DNA from: an uncultured Treponema sp.
GTDB lineage: Bacteria > Spirochaetota > Spirochaetia > Treponematales > Treponemataceae
NCBI GenBank assembly: GCA_934691925.1
Contig: CAKUTI010000002.1
Coordinates: 48,987-112,986, forward strand
Reading direction: 5' to 3'
DNA: 64,000 nt
The notes under the pieces were generated by a model, which saw only the letters and a list, made by a program, of their open reading frames with translations, did no database searches and was not told the DNA's origin. The position numbers and the translations under genes are program-made. This document shows positions 47,250 through 56,612 of the stretch, piece by piece. Numbering within the stretch: the stretch's first letter is position 1; each line of letters begins with the position of its first letter.

Positions 47250-49160
47250 TTATGCGGCGTAGAGAATTGATTCTATGTCGCGGACAACTTTCTTGAACTG
47301 GTCTTTTCCTCCGAAAAGGCTCTTGATAAAAAATGGTGTTCCTAGTTCCTGAAGTCCATTCGCCTTCAATGCCTCATTTTCTTCAAAGGCAAGAATTCCG
47401 TGGTCGGCATAAGTCTGAAGCAGAGCCTCGAGAACACGTTTTGCGCTACCCTGAAATTTTTCAAGGAAGTTCTTTTCTTTTATCCGTTTTGCCCTTTCTG
47501 TTCTGAAAAGCATCGGCTCATTGAAAGCCACATTCACGATAATGTCAAAAATATCCCTGCTCTGGAATTTTTCAGGATAATGTTTTTGAAGCTCTTCTAT
47601 CTTGATTCCAGCCTTTTCCATCTGGTCTACAATAAGCTGCTTGCGTTCAGCCTTGTTCCACTGCGCAAGAAAGTCATCAAGACTTGAATACAGGGTATTG
47701 AGTTTTTCTTTTGAAAATTCTATGTATGAAACAGTCATCGGCTTTCCGTCTTTATCAAGAACCATTTTTGTTTCGCTGTCGATATAGATTTCGTGGCCGT
47801 CGCCTGTGATAATTGGCTTTTGCTCCGGCTTGTTTTTCTTTCTCTTTGATTTATGCTGACTTTTACCGCCGGGACCTTCCGGAATAACCGGCTCGCCGTC
47901 AAAAGCAGGGTCAAAGAACAATTCACTGGCATTTCTAAAGTCCAGAATGTCAAAATAGTATTTCTTTTCCTCTACAATGCGCGTTCCCCGGCCGATAATC
48001 TGCTTGAATTCGGTCATGTTTTCAATATTGCGGTAAAGGACAATAAGCCCTACAGCTTTTGTGTCAACACCGGTGGAAAGAAGCTGGCTTGTTGTTACAA
48101 CTGTTGGAGTAGGCACATTTTTGGAAATAAAGTCTCCAAGATGCTTTTTTCCCTCAGCATCGCTGGAAGTTATCCGCATGATATATTCATTGCGATTTTC
48201 CGTCTGGCGCTCTTCGTTGTAATGAATCAGGGCTGAACGCATTTGCGCCGCATCTATTTCCTCATCGCAGAAGACAATTGTTTTTGTCATAGGACCGATT
48301 TTTTCAAGAAACTGTGTGATACGCTCTGCCGCAACTAAATAATGCTTTTTGATTCCAAGCTTTAAGGCAAGGTCTTTTTTCTCAATTGTCTGGCCGGCAA
48401 AAAGCTTTCCTTTAGACTGAAACGAATCCTCCTCGTTAATATCCATGCCGCCGTCAACATTGATGTGGACTTTTGTAACACGGTAAGGAGCTAAGAATCC
48501 GTCTTCAATCCCCTGCTTGAGCGAATATGTGTAAAGAGGCTCCCCAAAGTAGCTGATGTTGGAATTGTCGCTGTCTGCGTCATCGCGCGGAGTCGCAGTC
48601 ATGCCAATCTGGACCGCGCCGCTAAAGTAATCAAGAATCTTGCGCCATTCAGAATTTTTCTTTGCAGAGCCGCGGTGACACTCATCAATCATAATAATAT
48701 CAAAATAATTCGGATTGAACTGCTCATACGGCTGGGGCGCGCCGGGAGTCAGATTGTATTCAACAAGCTGCTGATAAAGGCTCATAAAAATCTCATAGCT
48801 TGTGCTGGCAGTTCGATTCTCAATCTTTACCATCTTGTTTCCGAAAGGCTTAAAGTCCTGATCCATTGTCTGGTCAATCAAAACATTCCGGTCTGCAAGG
48901 TACAGGATTCGCATATTATTGCCGGAAGCGCCCTGCATAAGACGGTGCAGAATCTGGAATGCGGTATAAGTCTTGCCGGTTCCTGTAGCCATCACAAACA
49001 TCATACGTTTTGCGCCGCGCGCATAGGCTTCCACAACCTTGTCAATTACGGCGCGCTGATAGTAACGAGGCTCTTTTCCGTTTGCGTCGTGATAATAATC
49101 CTTGCTGATAATCTCAATCTGCTCAGGAGTATATTTTTTTAGCTGACGAACATTTGCCAA
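47250..49160 (-). CDS. hsdR: Type I restriction HsdR, helicase/translocase part (frame-split)
   Basis: A 636-residue protein with the full SF2 motor: MATGTGKTYTA (Walker A), MIDECHRG (DExH), GMTATP (motif III) and QIIGRGTRI (motif VI), followed by the C-terminal HsdR helical region. It lacks the nuclease domain, which is in the overlapping upstream frame (49139-49564). The only available start is TTG 49160, inside that overlap. Insertion of one base near 49146 (GTCAG to GTCCAG) would join the two into a ~780-residue HsdR of normal length. Either the gene is broken, a sequence error exists, or two subunits assemble. Confidence 0.88.
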   Translation of the reverse strand: MANVRQLKKYTPEQIEIISKDYYHDANGKEPRYYQRAVIDKVVEAYARGAKRMMFVMATGTGKTYTAFQILHRLMQGASGNNMRILYLADRNVLIDQTMDQDFKPFGNKMVKIENRTASTSYEIFMSLYQQLVEYNLTPGAPQPYEQFNPNYFDIIMIDECHRGSAKKNSEWRKILDYFSGAVQIGMTATPRDDADSDNSNISYFGEPLYTYSLKQGIEDGFLAPYRVTKVHINVDGGMDINEEDSFQSKGKLFAGQTIEKKDLALKLGIKKHYLVAAERITQFLEKIGPMTKTIVFCDEEIDAAQMRSALIHYNEERQTENRNEYIMRITSSDAEGKKHLGDFISKNVPTPTVVTTSQLLSTGVDTKAVGLIVLYRNIENMTEFKQIIGRGTRIVEEKKYYFDILDFRNASELFFDPAFDGEPVIPEGPGGKSQHKSKRKKNKPEQKPIITGDGHEIYIDSETKMVLDKDGKPMTVSYIEFSKEKLNTLYSSLDDFLAQWNKAERKQLIVDQMEKAGIKIEELQKHYPEKFQSRDIFDIIVNVAFNEPMLFRTERAKRIKEKNFLEKFQGSAKRVLEALLQTYADHGILAFEENEALKANGLQELGTPFFIKSLFGGKDQFKKVVRDIESILYAA

Positions 49161-49564
49161 AGCTCAGCCTGGCACGGAAAATCGTCCATGGCAAATTCTT
49201 CCTCATGCCCATTCAAAAGGCTTGTGAACACAAAAGATTTTCCATTGCTTGAGGCGGCAAAAGGAGCTTTCAGAAGATTGCAGTAGTTTATTGCCTGCTG
49301 GATTCCAGTCCCCTCAACCTGATTAGCGCGCTTAGCCTCGACAACGCAAAGAGGCTGATTGTTCGGAGCAAACAAAAGGTAGTCGGCGAACAAGGCTTCA
49401 TCACGGAAAGTCTCGCCGTCCTCATCAATCTGAACACGTCCGTCTGTAATTTTATATTCATAGCGCATATTAAGCTTAAGCTTCCAGCCTTTTGCTTTGA
49501 GCGCGTCTGTGATGAATTCCCTTGTTTCTGTTTCGTTAAAGTCGTTGTCTAATGTGTCGCCCAT
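49139..49564 (-). CDS. hsdR: Type I restriction HsdR, N-terminal nuclease part (frame-split)
   Basis: A 141-residue HSDR_N domain. ADYLLFAPNNQPLCVVEAKR contains the D...ExK residues of the PD-(D/E)xK endonuclease. It begins MGDTLDNDFNETETREF, typical of HsdR; ATG 49564 follows AGGAAAGAG, and an ATG at 49588 is an alternative. The frame ends at TAA 49139 after LWQMFVS, where intact HsdR proteins continue into the helicase. It overlaps the helicase frame by 22 bp in the -1 frame. Confidence 0.85.
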   Translation of the reverse strand: MGDTLDNDFNETETREFITDALKAKGWKLKLNMRYEYKITDGRVQIDEDGETFRDEALFADYLLFAPNNQPLCVVEAKRANQVEGTGIQQAINYCNLLKAPFAASSNGKSFVFTSLLNGHEEEFAMDDFPCQAELWQMFVS

Positions 49565-49588
49565 AAATGCTCTTTCCTGATTAAGCAT

Positions 49589-49714
49589 GTTACTTATATT
49601 ATGGCATATTTTTCCTGATTTTTCTTTATCCTTTATTATAGCGAAAGCCAGAAAAGGCGAAGCGATGAGAAAAAAAGCGTAGAGACTCGCTGCAAAGAAG
49701 GCAGTTAAAAAACA
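49589..49714. other. Intergenic region upstream of the type I operon
   Basis: Contains a likely -10 region (CATAATATAA near 49593-49602) for the operon on the minus strand. Nothing else was recognised up to the tRNA terminator. Confidence 0.4.
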
Positions 49715-49746
49715 AAAAAGGCTTTCCGAAAAATCAGAAAGCCTTG
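49715..49746 (-). terminator. tRNA-fMet terminator
   Basis: Minus-strand AGGCTTTC/GAAAGCCT stem followed by T run. Confidence 0.85.
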
Positions 49747-49751
49747 AAATT

Positions 49752-49824
49752 TAGCGGGGGTAGGACTCGAACCTACGGCCTCCGGGTTATGAGCCCGACG
49801 AGCTGCCAACTGCTCTACCCCGCG
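49752..49824 (-). tRNA. Initiator tRNA-Met (CAT)
   Basis: CGCGGGG and CCCCCGC acceptor region with anticodon loop CTCATAA between three G-C pairs (GGG/CCC), the initiator hallmark. The 1-72 pair is C-U rather than the usual C-A mismatch, still unpaired as initiators require. CCA is not encoded. Confidence 0.95.
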
Positions 49825-49839
49825 TTGTAATGTTCCAAT

Positions 49840-49868
49840 AATATACGCTATATCTTTAAAACTGTCAA
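49840..49868 (-). promoter_or_regulatory. tRNA-fMet promoter, near-consensus sigma-70
   Basis: Minus-strand TTGACA (49868-49863), 17-nt spacer, TATATT (49845-49840). Confidence 0.8.
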
Positions 49869-49915
49869 GAAAAAACGAGGAAATTACAGCACTTTTCCGC
49901 GTTTTTTAATAAGAG

Positions 49916-50602
49916 TTAATTTATTTCTTTTTGGCTCTGAGATTTTGCCGAAAGATAGAAGATTCTGCACTCAACAGCGGCGAAAATTATCGAGACAAAG
50001 GCAAGGCAGCGGAATCCCGACGAGAAAGCGGCGAAAAAATTGTAGATTCCGTGGAGCAAGACCGCGTAAGCGAAAGGCATTATGTTTTTCGACTTGAAAT
50101 GCCGGTAGCTCCAAAGATAAAGCGCGCTCAAAGCCGCGCAAAAAACGTGAATCGCCTGCGCGCTGAAAATTCGCCTTATAAGAAGATTCAAAATAATCTC
50201 GCGGCCCGAGCCGAGCGTTATCTCCTGAAATTTTCTGACTATGTAGACAACTGACTCAAAGCCGCCCGCAAAAAGCGCGTAAATCACTGCGCAGCAGAAA
50301 AACGCGCCTAAAGTCTGCTTTTTCTGAGGAATCGCGCACATAAAAAGCATTTTCATTGTCTCTTCGATTAAGCCGTTGAAAACTATCGCCGTAACCATAA
50401 CAGCCGCAAAGCTGTCTCCGCTGAAAATCTGCATTTTTAATAGAAAGAACTGAATCAAAGACGTTGGAAAAACAGTCGCCAAGCCCAAAACGCAAGACAA
50501 AAGTCCGTATCTGACCTTGAAATTCGGATTCAAGACCTTGCTCAAAACAAAAAACAGAACAGCGGGAATAAAGCTGATTCCCAAAATCGCATACAAATTC
50601 AT
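49916..50602 (-). CDS. PrsW-like intramembrane metalloprotease
   Basis: A 228-residue polytopic membrane protein. NGLIEETMKML carries the EExxK motif, GGFESVVY the second conserved Glu, AIHVFCA a conserved His and LLHGIYNF the terminal HxxYN, all as in the PrsW/CPBP-related family. The family cleaves membrane-bound regulators such as anti-sigma factors; no anti-sigma gene is nearby. It is read divergently from aroK across 50 bp. Confidence 0.83.
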   Translation of the reverse strand: MNLYAILGISFIPAVLFFVLSKVLNPNFKVRYGLLSCVLGLATVFPTSLIQFFLLKMQIFSGDSFAAVMVTAIVFNGLIEETMKMLFMCAIPQKKQTLGAFFCCAVIYALFAGGFESVVYIVRKFQEITLGSGREIILNLLIRRIFSAQAIHVFCAALSALYLWSYRHFKSKNIMPFAYAVLLHGIYNFFAAFSSGFRCLAFVSIIFAAVECRIFYLSAKSQSQKEIN

Positions 50603-50638
50603 CGGGAAAAAATCCTATCATTTTTTTTGAATTGAAAC

Positions 50639-50652
50639 TATAATCTCATTCC
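50639..50652 (+). promoter_or_regulatory. TATAAT box 8 nt before aroK GTG (leaderless candidate)
   Basis: TATAAT 50639-50644, CTCATTCC, GTG 50653. No ribosome site. Confidence 0.5.
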
Positions 50653-51252
50653 GTGAGCGAAAACAAAAAATCGATAATTCTGCTTGGAATAAAACATTCC
50701 GGAAAATCAACTCAGGGAAAACTTGCGGCAAAGCATTTTGAATGTGATTTTTTTGACACAGACGACGAAATCACAAAGATGACAGGAAAAACTCCGCGCC
50801 AAATTTACACGGAAAGCGGCCAGGAAGCATTTTTAAAGGCTGAGGAAGAAGCGTGCAGAACGCTTGCCGAAAACGTAAAAAACGCCGGAAACGGAAAACG
50901 AGTTGTAATCGCGACAGGCGGCGGAATCTGCAACAACTGCGCCGCGCTTGAAGAGCTTCACAAAATCGGGATTTTCGTCTTTCTTGACTCTGACGAGGAG
51001 ACCGCGTGCAACAGGATTGTGCGCGAGATAAAATACGAGAAAGACGGCTCAATGTCGAATCTTCCGGCTTACATCGCAAAGAAAAATCCGTCGGATATAA
51101 CCGATGTAAGAAAAATCTTCCACGGATTCTACACAGAAAGGCAAAAAATCTACAAGTCAATCTGCGACATCTCGGTAAATCTTGCCCACAGCGCGACAAA
51201 GCAGGAAAACTGCGGAAAAATAATTTCCGCAGTTTGTGAAAGCGGATTATGA
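50653..51252 (+). CDS. aroK: Shikimate kinase
   Basis: A 199-residue kinase starting at GTG 50653. GIKHSGKSTQ is the P-loop, FFDTDDEI the shikimate- and Mg-binding acidic motif, VIATGGGICN the conserved Walker-B-like GGG, and RQIYTESGQEAF the shikimate-binding region. It phosphorylates shikimate in aromatic amino acid synthesis. It is slightly longer than usual (about 170-180 residues) because of a longer lid (YEKDGSMSNLPAYIAKKNPS). It stands alone. Confidence 0.93.
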   Translation: MSENKKSIILLGIKHSGKSTQGKLAAKHFECDFFDTDDEITKMTGKTPRQIYTESGQEAFLKAEEEACRTLAENVKNAGNGKRVVIATGGGICNNCAALEELHKIGIFVFLDSDEETACNRIVREIKYEKDGSMSNLPAYIAKKNPSDITDVRKIFHGFYTERQKIYKSICDISVNLAHSATKQENCGKIISAVCESGL

Positions 51253-51292
51253 ATCGAAGCGGAATTCAGCATGACGCGGCTTCTTCCAGCGG

Positions 51293-53032
51293 CTAAGATT
51301 CCATTTTTGTGAGCTTGCGCTGAAGCTCGAGCATTTCCTTGTGCAGATAATGGTCAACGGTGAACTTTTCAAGAACGCCCATCGGCTTTCCTTCGCCGTC
51401 AACAATGTTAATCGCGTCTGTGTCATAGTCGGTGAAAAGCTGGTAAGCGTCAGGCAATGAAGTTTCAGGCGTGCATTTCGCGTTTGGTGTTTCCATAACG
51501 TCCATAGCAAGCATATACTCGCCCATCTCGCCGATTGTCATCGCCTCTTTCAGGTGCTCAAGAGTAATTGTTCCAACCAGTTTTCCCTTGTTTTCGCTTT
51601 CTGTGCTTCTGACCTCGTAGTTCGAATTTTCGTGATGGCTGAAATCCGAGATTATTTTTCCAACGTAGTCAACATCGTTCACAATCATATAGGAATCGGC
51701 GCAACAGATTTTTTCTCCGTCAACAACAATGTCGCTCACTTTCGCCTTTTTCATAATGTCGTCAATTGTGATGTCAAGTCCGACCTCGCCCGCTTTTGTG
51801 ACTCCGTGCTTTACGCAAATCGGGCCGAGAATCTGAACGATAAATGTTGTCGCGGTGATAATCAGCATAATCTGAGGTCCGACAGAATCAGGAAAATCAT
51901 TTCCGGCTGCGATTGAAAGTCCGATTGCGACTCCGGCCTGGCTCAAAAGACAGAACGGAAGATATTTTCTGACAGTTTCAGGAGCTTTTGTGATTCTGGC
52001 TCCAAGACGGCTTCCGATTGTCTTTCCGAGCGTGCGTCCGCCAACGTAAAGAAAAGCAATCAGAGCGATAAACGGAGTCAAAATCCAGATGTTGAGCTTC
52101 GCGCCGACTGTAACAAAGAAAAGAACATAAACCGGCGGAGTGAATTTCTCGACAAGCTTGAACATCGGCTGTGTCTTAGGCGCGCCGAAATTCGTCATAA
52201 AAAATCCGATGAACATTGAGGCAAGAATGTTGTCCAGCCCGACCGCCCCGCAAATGCCGGTGCAAAGGAAAATCGCTCCGAGCGAGAAGCCAAGAACGCG
52301 GCCGTCGTTTCCCATAACGCCTTTCAAAATCTTGCTCAGAACAAATCCGAACGCAAGACCGAGCGCGACCGAGCCGAAAATGTCATATGCGATTGAGCCG
52401 AGCTGCCGCACAAAAGAGACGGAATGACCTTCCAGAAGCGGAGACGCAATTGTTGAGGCGATTGCGTACAAAATCAAAGCAACAGCGTCGTCCATCGCGA
52501 CGATTCCAAGAACAGTTGTTGTTAAAGGACCTTTTGTCCTGTATTCCTTTAGAACGTCAGTTGTGGCGGCAGGAGCCGTGGCAGCGCAGATTGCGCCGAG
52601 CAAAAGCCCGAAGCACACCGACTGCACAACAGAATGAGTGAAAATAAAAGTCGCAAGCCCTGTCAAAATCGCGACGACAAAAAACGGCGTGATTGATTCT
52701 CCAATCAGAATTCCGACAAACTGCTTTCCATATTTCTTGATTACCTTGATTTTAAGTTCCGCTCCGACCAAAAATCCAATCAGAGAAAGAGAAGCTGTTG
52801 AAATCGGGTTCATCGCGGCTATTGTGTCCTTTCCAAAAACCACAATTCCTGAAACTCCGAGAACAATTCCGACGACAATATAGCCGACAACCTGCGGAAT
52901 TTTAAGCTTCTGGAAAATTCTTCCTCCGAAAGAGCCGAAAAACATCATAATACCCAAAAGAAGAATAAGTTCTGAGCCGTGCAGACTCATAACGTGCATA
53001 AAATTTGGGATAAACTGCGCAATTGGATTCAT
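51293..53032 (-). CDS. Cation/proton antiporter (CPA2-like) with CBS-type C-terminus
   Basis: A 579-residue membrane protein. Residues about 15-410 hold 11-13 transmembrane helices with antiporter hallmarks GYIVVGIVLG, GAICAATAPAATTDVL and GIVAMDDAVALI, where the Asp pair would carry the ion. The soluble C-terminus (about 420-579) has one or two CBS-like pieces (MDVMETPNAKCTPETSLPDA, INIVDGEGKPMGVL) that could bind nucleotides. It exchanges Na+ or K+ for H+. GAGG precedes the ATG. Confidence 0.88.
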   Translation of the reverse strand: MNPIAQFIPNFMHVMSLHGSELILLLGIMMFFGSFGGRIFQKLKIPQVVGYIVVGIVLGVSGIVVFGKDTIAAMNPISTASLSLIGFLVGAELKIKVIKKYGKQFVGILIGESITPFFVVAILTGLATFIFTHSVVQSVCFGLLLGAICAATAPAATTDVLKEYRTKGPLTTTVLGIVAMDDAVALILYAIASTIASPLLEGHSVSFVRQLGSIAYDIFGSVALGLAFGFVLSKILKGVMGNDGRVLGFSLGAIFLCTGICGAVGLDNILASMFIGFFMTNFGAPKTQPMFKLVEKFTPPVYVLFFVTVGAKLNIWILTPFIALIAFLYVGGRTLGKTIGSRLGARITKAPETVRKYLPFCLLSQAGVAIGLSIAAGNDFPDSVGPQIMLIITATTFIVQILGPICVKHGVTKAGEVGLDITIDDIMKKAKVSDIVVDGEKICCADSYMIVNDVDYVGKIISDFSHHENSNYEVRSTESENKGKLVGTITLEHLKEAMTIGEMGEYMLAMDVMETPNAKCTPETSLPDAYQLFTDYDTDAINIVDGEGKPMGVLEKFTVDHYLHKEMLELQRKLTKMES

Positions 53033-53140
53033 TTAAAACCTCGAAAAATATGAAGAAAATATTATAGCGAATTTGAAAAATCAAATATATACGGTTAGAA
53101 TTAAGCTAGTATTAAGCAAGCTTTTTTAATGGGAGATTTT

Positions 53141-53617
53141 ATGAACAAAAAAAGATTTCTTGTTCTCGCCGTTTTTGCCGCTGCGCTAAGCGCGTTCTGC
53201 GCAGGCTTTTCAGCGGGAAAAACCGTCTATGTTTCTGTAAAGACCGCGAACCTTAAAAGCGGAACTTCGTTCTTCTCAAAGAATGTCGAAAAATTGTCTT
53301 ACGGAAACTCAGGAACTGTTGTGCAGTCAAACTCAAAGCAGACAAAAATCCGCCTTTCATCTGGCGCGACAGGCTGGGTTTCAAACGGAAGCCTTACTTC
53401 AAAGAAAATCGTCGCTTCATCAAGCGCAACTAGAGTCTCGTCTTCGGAGCTTGCAAACGCGGGAAAAGGATTTTCAGCGGAGGCGGAAAACGCATTCAAG
53501 TCGTCAAACAAGAATCTTGACTACGCCGATGTTGACGCAATGGAAAAAATCACAGTCTCAGAATCAGAGCTTCAAAAATTCATCTCAGAAGGACACCTGA
53601 ACGGAGGAGAAGAATGA
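53141..53617 (+). CDS. Secreted SH3-domain protein
   Basis: A 158-residue protein with signal peptide (FLVLAVFAAALSAFCAGFSA) and a bacterial SH3 domain (KTVYVSVKTANLKSGTSFFS through ATGWVSNGSL). Such domains bind peptidoglycan or metal ions. ATG 53141 is chosen because GGGAG lies 5 nt upstream; ATG 53129 lies before that site. The stop overlaps the M48 protease start as ATGA, so the two are translationally coupled. Confidence 0.85.
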   Translation: MNKKRFLVLAVFAAALSAFCAGFSAGKTVYVSVKTANLKSGTSFFSKNVEKLSYGNSGTVVQSNSKQTKIRLSSGATGWVSNGSLTSKKIVASSSATRVSSSELANAGKGFSAEAENAFKSSNKNLDYADVDAMEKITVSESELQKFISEGHLNGGEE

Positions 53618-54540
53618 AAAAAACAACAGGAAAATTTATTTCAAATAAACAGGCTTTTCTTGCGGCTTTCGCGCTGGCTTGCGTTTCAGCGACGTTCTTC
53701 TCATGCGCCACGCCCGCGCTTTTGACAGACGCTCTTTCATCGGCAGGAGAAATCGCCTCAAAGGCAGGATATTCTGACGCAGGAAATGTCCTGAACGCAG
53801 CTTCATCAGCCTCAAAAGCGATGGAAGAAATCACGCCTGAAAACGAATATTACATCGGCCGTGCGGTCGCGGCTACGGTTCTCACAAACTACAAGAAGGC
53901 AAACGCGGAAAAACAGCAGGCTTATCTTAACAAAATAATAAACACGCTTGCGGTAAATTCAGAGGAAGCAGAGCCTTTCAACGGCTACCACGTCATGATT
54001 CTTGACTCGTCGGAGATAAACGCATTTGCGACAAGCGGCGGACACATTTTCGTGACAAAAGGGCTTTTCAACACGGCAAAGTCGGAAGACGAGATTGCGG
54101 CGGCTCTTGCGCACGAGATGGCGCACGTCCAGCTAAAGCACAGCTTAAAGGCAATCAAGTCAGGCAGATGGACTTCTGCAGGAATTTCCGTTCTTAGCAC
54201 GGCGGCAAAATTCTCAAACGCGGAGCTTGCGTCCTCAATGAACGACATTGTCGGCGACCAGATTTCAACGATGGTGAACAACGGCTACTCGCAGACTCAG
54301 GAATTTCAGGCAGATGAAAAAGCTCTCACAATTCTTGCAAACGCAGGCTACAATCCAAAGGCGATGATTGAAATGCTGAATTCTTTGAATGCGGTTCAGG
54401 GAAGCTCCGGCTCCGGAATGTTCAAGACACACCCGACACCAGAAAAGAGAATCGCAAAGGCGAGCAGCGCGCTAAAGTCAGTTTCATCTCCGGCAGACAC
54501 AAGCTCATACAGGAAGACAAGATTTGCAGAGTCAAAATAA
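53614..54540 (+). CDS. M48-family metalloprotease lipoprotein
   Basis: A 308-residue protein with lipobox (TFFSCATP). LAHEMAHVQLKH holds the zinc HExxH at His167-His171, and the later EFQADEKAL carries the third ligand Glu. The layout matches periplasmic BepA/YcaL-like proteases that trim or fold outer-membrane proteins. It is second in an operon with the SH3 protein and the CHASE2 cyclase, whose start overlaps its 3' end by 17 bp. Confidence 0.92.
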   Translation: MKKTTGKFISNKQAFLAAFALACVSATFFSCATPALLTDALSSAGEIASKAGYSDAGNVLNAASSASKAMEEITPENEYYIGRAVAATVLTNYKKANAEKQQAYLNKIINTLAVNSEEAEPFNGYHVMILDSSEINAFATSGGHIFVTKGLFNTAKSEDEIAAALAHEMAHVQLKHSLKAIKSGRWTSAGISVLSTAAKFSNAELASSMNDIVGDQISTMVNNGYSQTQEFQADEKALTILANAGYNPKAMIEMLNSLNAVQGSSGSGMFKTHPTPEKRIAKASSALKSVSSPADTSSYRKTRFAESK

Positions 54541-56584
54541 AAATCCGAAAAAACATATCGTTCAGGCGGCAATTTCAGTGGCGGCGGTTTTCGCCGCTGT
54601 CTTTATTGTCTTTGCCTCGGGAATTCTCTCGTCCGCAGAAAAAAAATCCTATGACTCGCGGATGAGATTCTCGTCAAGGCGCACAGAAACCTCCGACAGA
54701 ATCTCCCTCGTTCTGCTTGACCAGGAAAGCCTTGACTGGGCAAAAAAAGAGCGCGGATGGAGCTGGCCGTGGCCGCGCGAAGCATACGCTGAAATGGTCA
54801 GATACTTCAACCGCGCAGGAGCTTCAAGCCTTGCGTTCGATATGATTTACTCCGAGCCTTCAATTTACGGAAGCAGCGACGACGATTCGTTCGCAAAGGC
54901 GAGCAAAGATTTCGGAAAAGTGATTCAGACTGTCTACTATGAAAACGAGGAAAGCAGCGAGGGAACTTATCCGATTCCAGTCCTTAAAAATTCAGCGGCG
55001 GAAATCGGAAGCGTGTCGTCAAGCCTTGACAAAAGCGACCGCGTGGCGCGAAGAAATCTTCTCCGTACAAACGCTGGAAACAAGGAGCTTTCGCTCGCGC
55101 TTGCAAGCCTTAAAACCGCAGGCGTTGAAACCGACAATGCGCAGATTGCGCAGATTCCTTCCGCGAAAGAAGGCGGAATGTACATAAAATACGTTGACGA
55201 TTTGGCGCGATTTGTTCCGTACAGCGCAAAGTCGATTCTGATAAGCGAAGCGGTTCTTGAAACCGGCAATGAAAAAGAAACTGAGGATTTTATTCAGCCT
55301 GAGCAGTTCAAGGACAATTTTGTTTTCTTCGCATTGTACGCGCCGGGGCTTTTTGATGTCTGCGCAACGCCGGTCTCATCGACTTATCCCGGAGTCGGAG
55401 TTCACGCGTGCCAGCTCAACTCAATTTTGAACGGCGACTATCTTCAAGATGTTCCTGATTTTGTTCCAGTCATTCTGATTCTTATTTCAGTTCTCGCAGG
55501 ATTTCTGCTCGCCAAGTCGGTTCATCAGGAAAAAAATTCCTCGCTCGCGCTTAAAACTTTCCTTGCAGTCCTAATCTGCTTCGGATACGCGGCGGCAAAC
55601 TACGCGGCTTTCAATTCCGGCTACATTCTTCCGTTCATAATTCCGATTTTCGGCTTTGTTCTCGCCTATCTAACGGCGGTCTTTGAGGATTATCTCACGG
55701 AAGGGCATCAAAAAAGATTCATAAAATCCGCTTTCAAGCATTATTTGAGCGCGGACGTAATCGAGCAGCTTATTGCAAATCCTGAGTCGCTTCATCTTGG
55801 AGGCGAGGAAAAGGAAATCACGGCTTATTTTTCCGATGTTCAGGGCTTCACTTCGATTTCTGAAAGCCTAACGCCTACCGAACTGACGGAGCTTTTAAAC
55901 GTCTATCTGAGCGCGATGACGGACATAATTCAGGATTACGGCGGCTACGTTGACAAGTACGAGGGAGACGCGATTGTGGCGTTCTTCGGCGCGCCGGTTG
56001 ACCAGAAAGACAACGCAAAACGCGCGGTTGACGCGGCATTGGCCTGCCAGAAAAAGCTTGAGGAAATGCAGGAAGAGCTTGTGAAAGTCTCGAAAAAGCC
56101 TTTTATCCAGCGAATCGGACTGAACACAGGAAAGGCGATTGTAGGAAACATGGGAAGCAAGACGCGATTCAACTACACGATGATGGGCGACACTGTGAAC
56201 CTTGCAAGCCGTCTTGAAGGAATCAACAAGCAGTTTGGAACTTACACAATGTGCTCGGAATCGACAATGAAAAGCGCGCTTGAAAACGGCTCGGAATATG
56301 CGTTCCGCCAGCTTGCGAATATCGCTGTTGTCGGCAAAAAGACAGGCGTTAAAGTCTTCAATCCTATGTCAAAAGAAGAATTTGAGAAAATGTCTGAAAT
56401 TCGGAAAACCTACGATGACGCTTACGCAAAATTCACCGCTGGCGACTTTGAGAAGGCAAAGGAGATTTTCGAGACGAACGCGAAAAATGACCCGCCATCC
56501 GCAAAATTCGTCGAAAAATGCCAGAAGATGATTTCAAATCCGCCTGAAAACTGGGACGGAATCCTAAGGGCGACAGAGAAATAA
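54524..56584 (+). CDS. Adenylate/guanylate cyclase with CHASE2 sensor
   Basis: A 686-residue membrane enzyme starting at TTG 54524; no ATG lies before the first membrane segment. TM1 (AAISVAAVFAAVFIVFASGI) is followed by a periplasmic CHASE2 domain (residues about 40-310). Three further TMs (about 315-395) lead into a class III cyclase domain (about 420-610). Metal ligands are Asp438 (YFSDVQGFT) and Asp482 (YEGDAIVAFFG), with MMGDTVNLASRL completing the site. The product is probably cAMP. A TPR-like tail follows. Third gene of the SH3-M48-cyclase operon. Confidence 0.92.
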   Translation: MQSQNKNPKKHIVQAAISVAAVFAAVFIVFASGILSSAEKKSYDSRMRFSSRRTETSDRISLVLLDQESLDWAKKERGWSWPWPREAYAEMVRYFNRAGASSLAFDMIYSEPSIYGSSDDDSFAKASKDFGKVIQTVYYENEESSEGTYPIPVLKNSAAEIGSVSSSLDKSDRVARRNLLRTNAGNKELSLALASLKTAGVETDNAQIAQIPSAKEGGMYIKYVDDLARFVPYSAKSILISEAVLETGNEKETEDFIQPEQFKDNFVFFALYAPGLFDVCATPVSSTYPGVGVHACQLNSILNGDYLQDVPDFVPVILILISVLAGFLLAKSVHQEKNSSLALKTFLAVLICFGYAAANYAAFNSGYILPFIIPIFGFVLAYLTAVFEDYLTEGHQKRFIKSAFKHYLSADVIEQLIANPESLHLGGEEKEITAYFSDVQGFTSISESLTPTELTELLNVYLSAMTDIIQDYGGYVDKYEGDAIVAFFGAPVDQKDNAKRAVDAALACQKKLEEMQEELVKVSKKPFIQRIGLNTGKAIVGNMGSKTRFNYTMMGDTVNLASRLEGINKQFGTYTMCSESTMKSALENGSEYAFRQLANIAVVGKKTGVKVFNPMSKEEFEKMSEIRKTYDDAYAKFTAGDFEKAKEIFETNAKNDPPSAKFVEKCQKMISNPPENWDGILRATEK

Positions 56585-56612
56585 AAAGTATGACGGGAGA
56601 CGCCTAAAAAGC

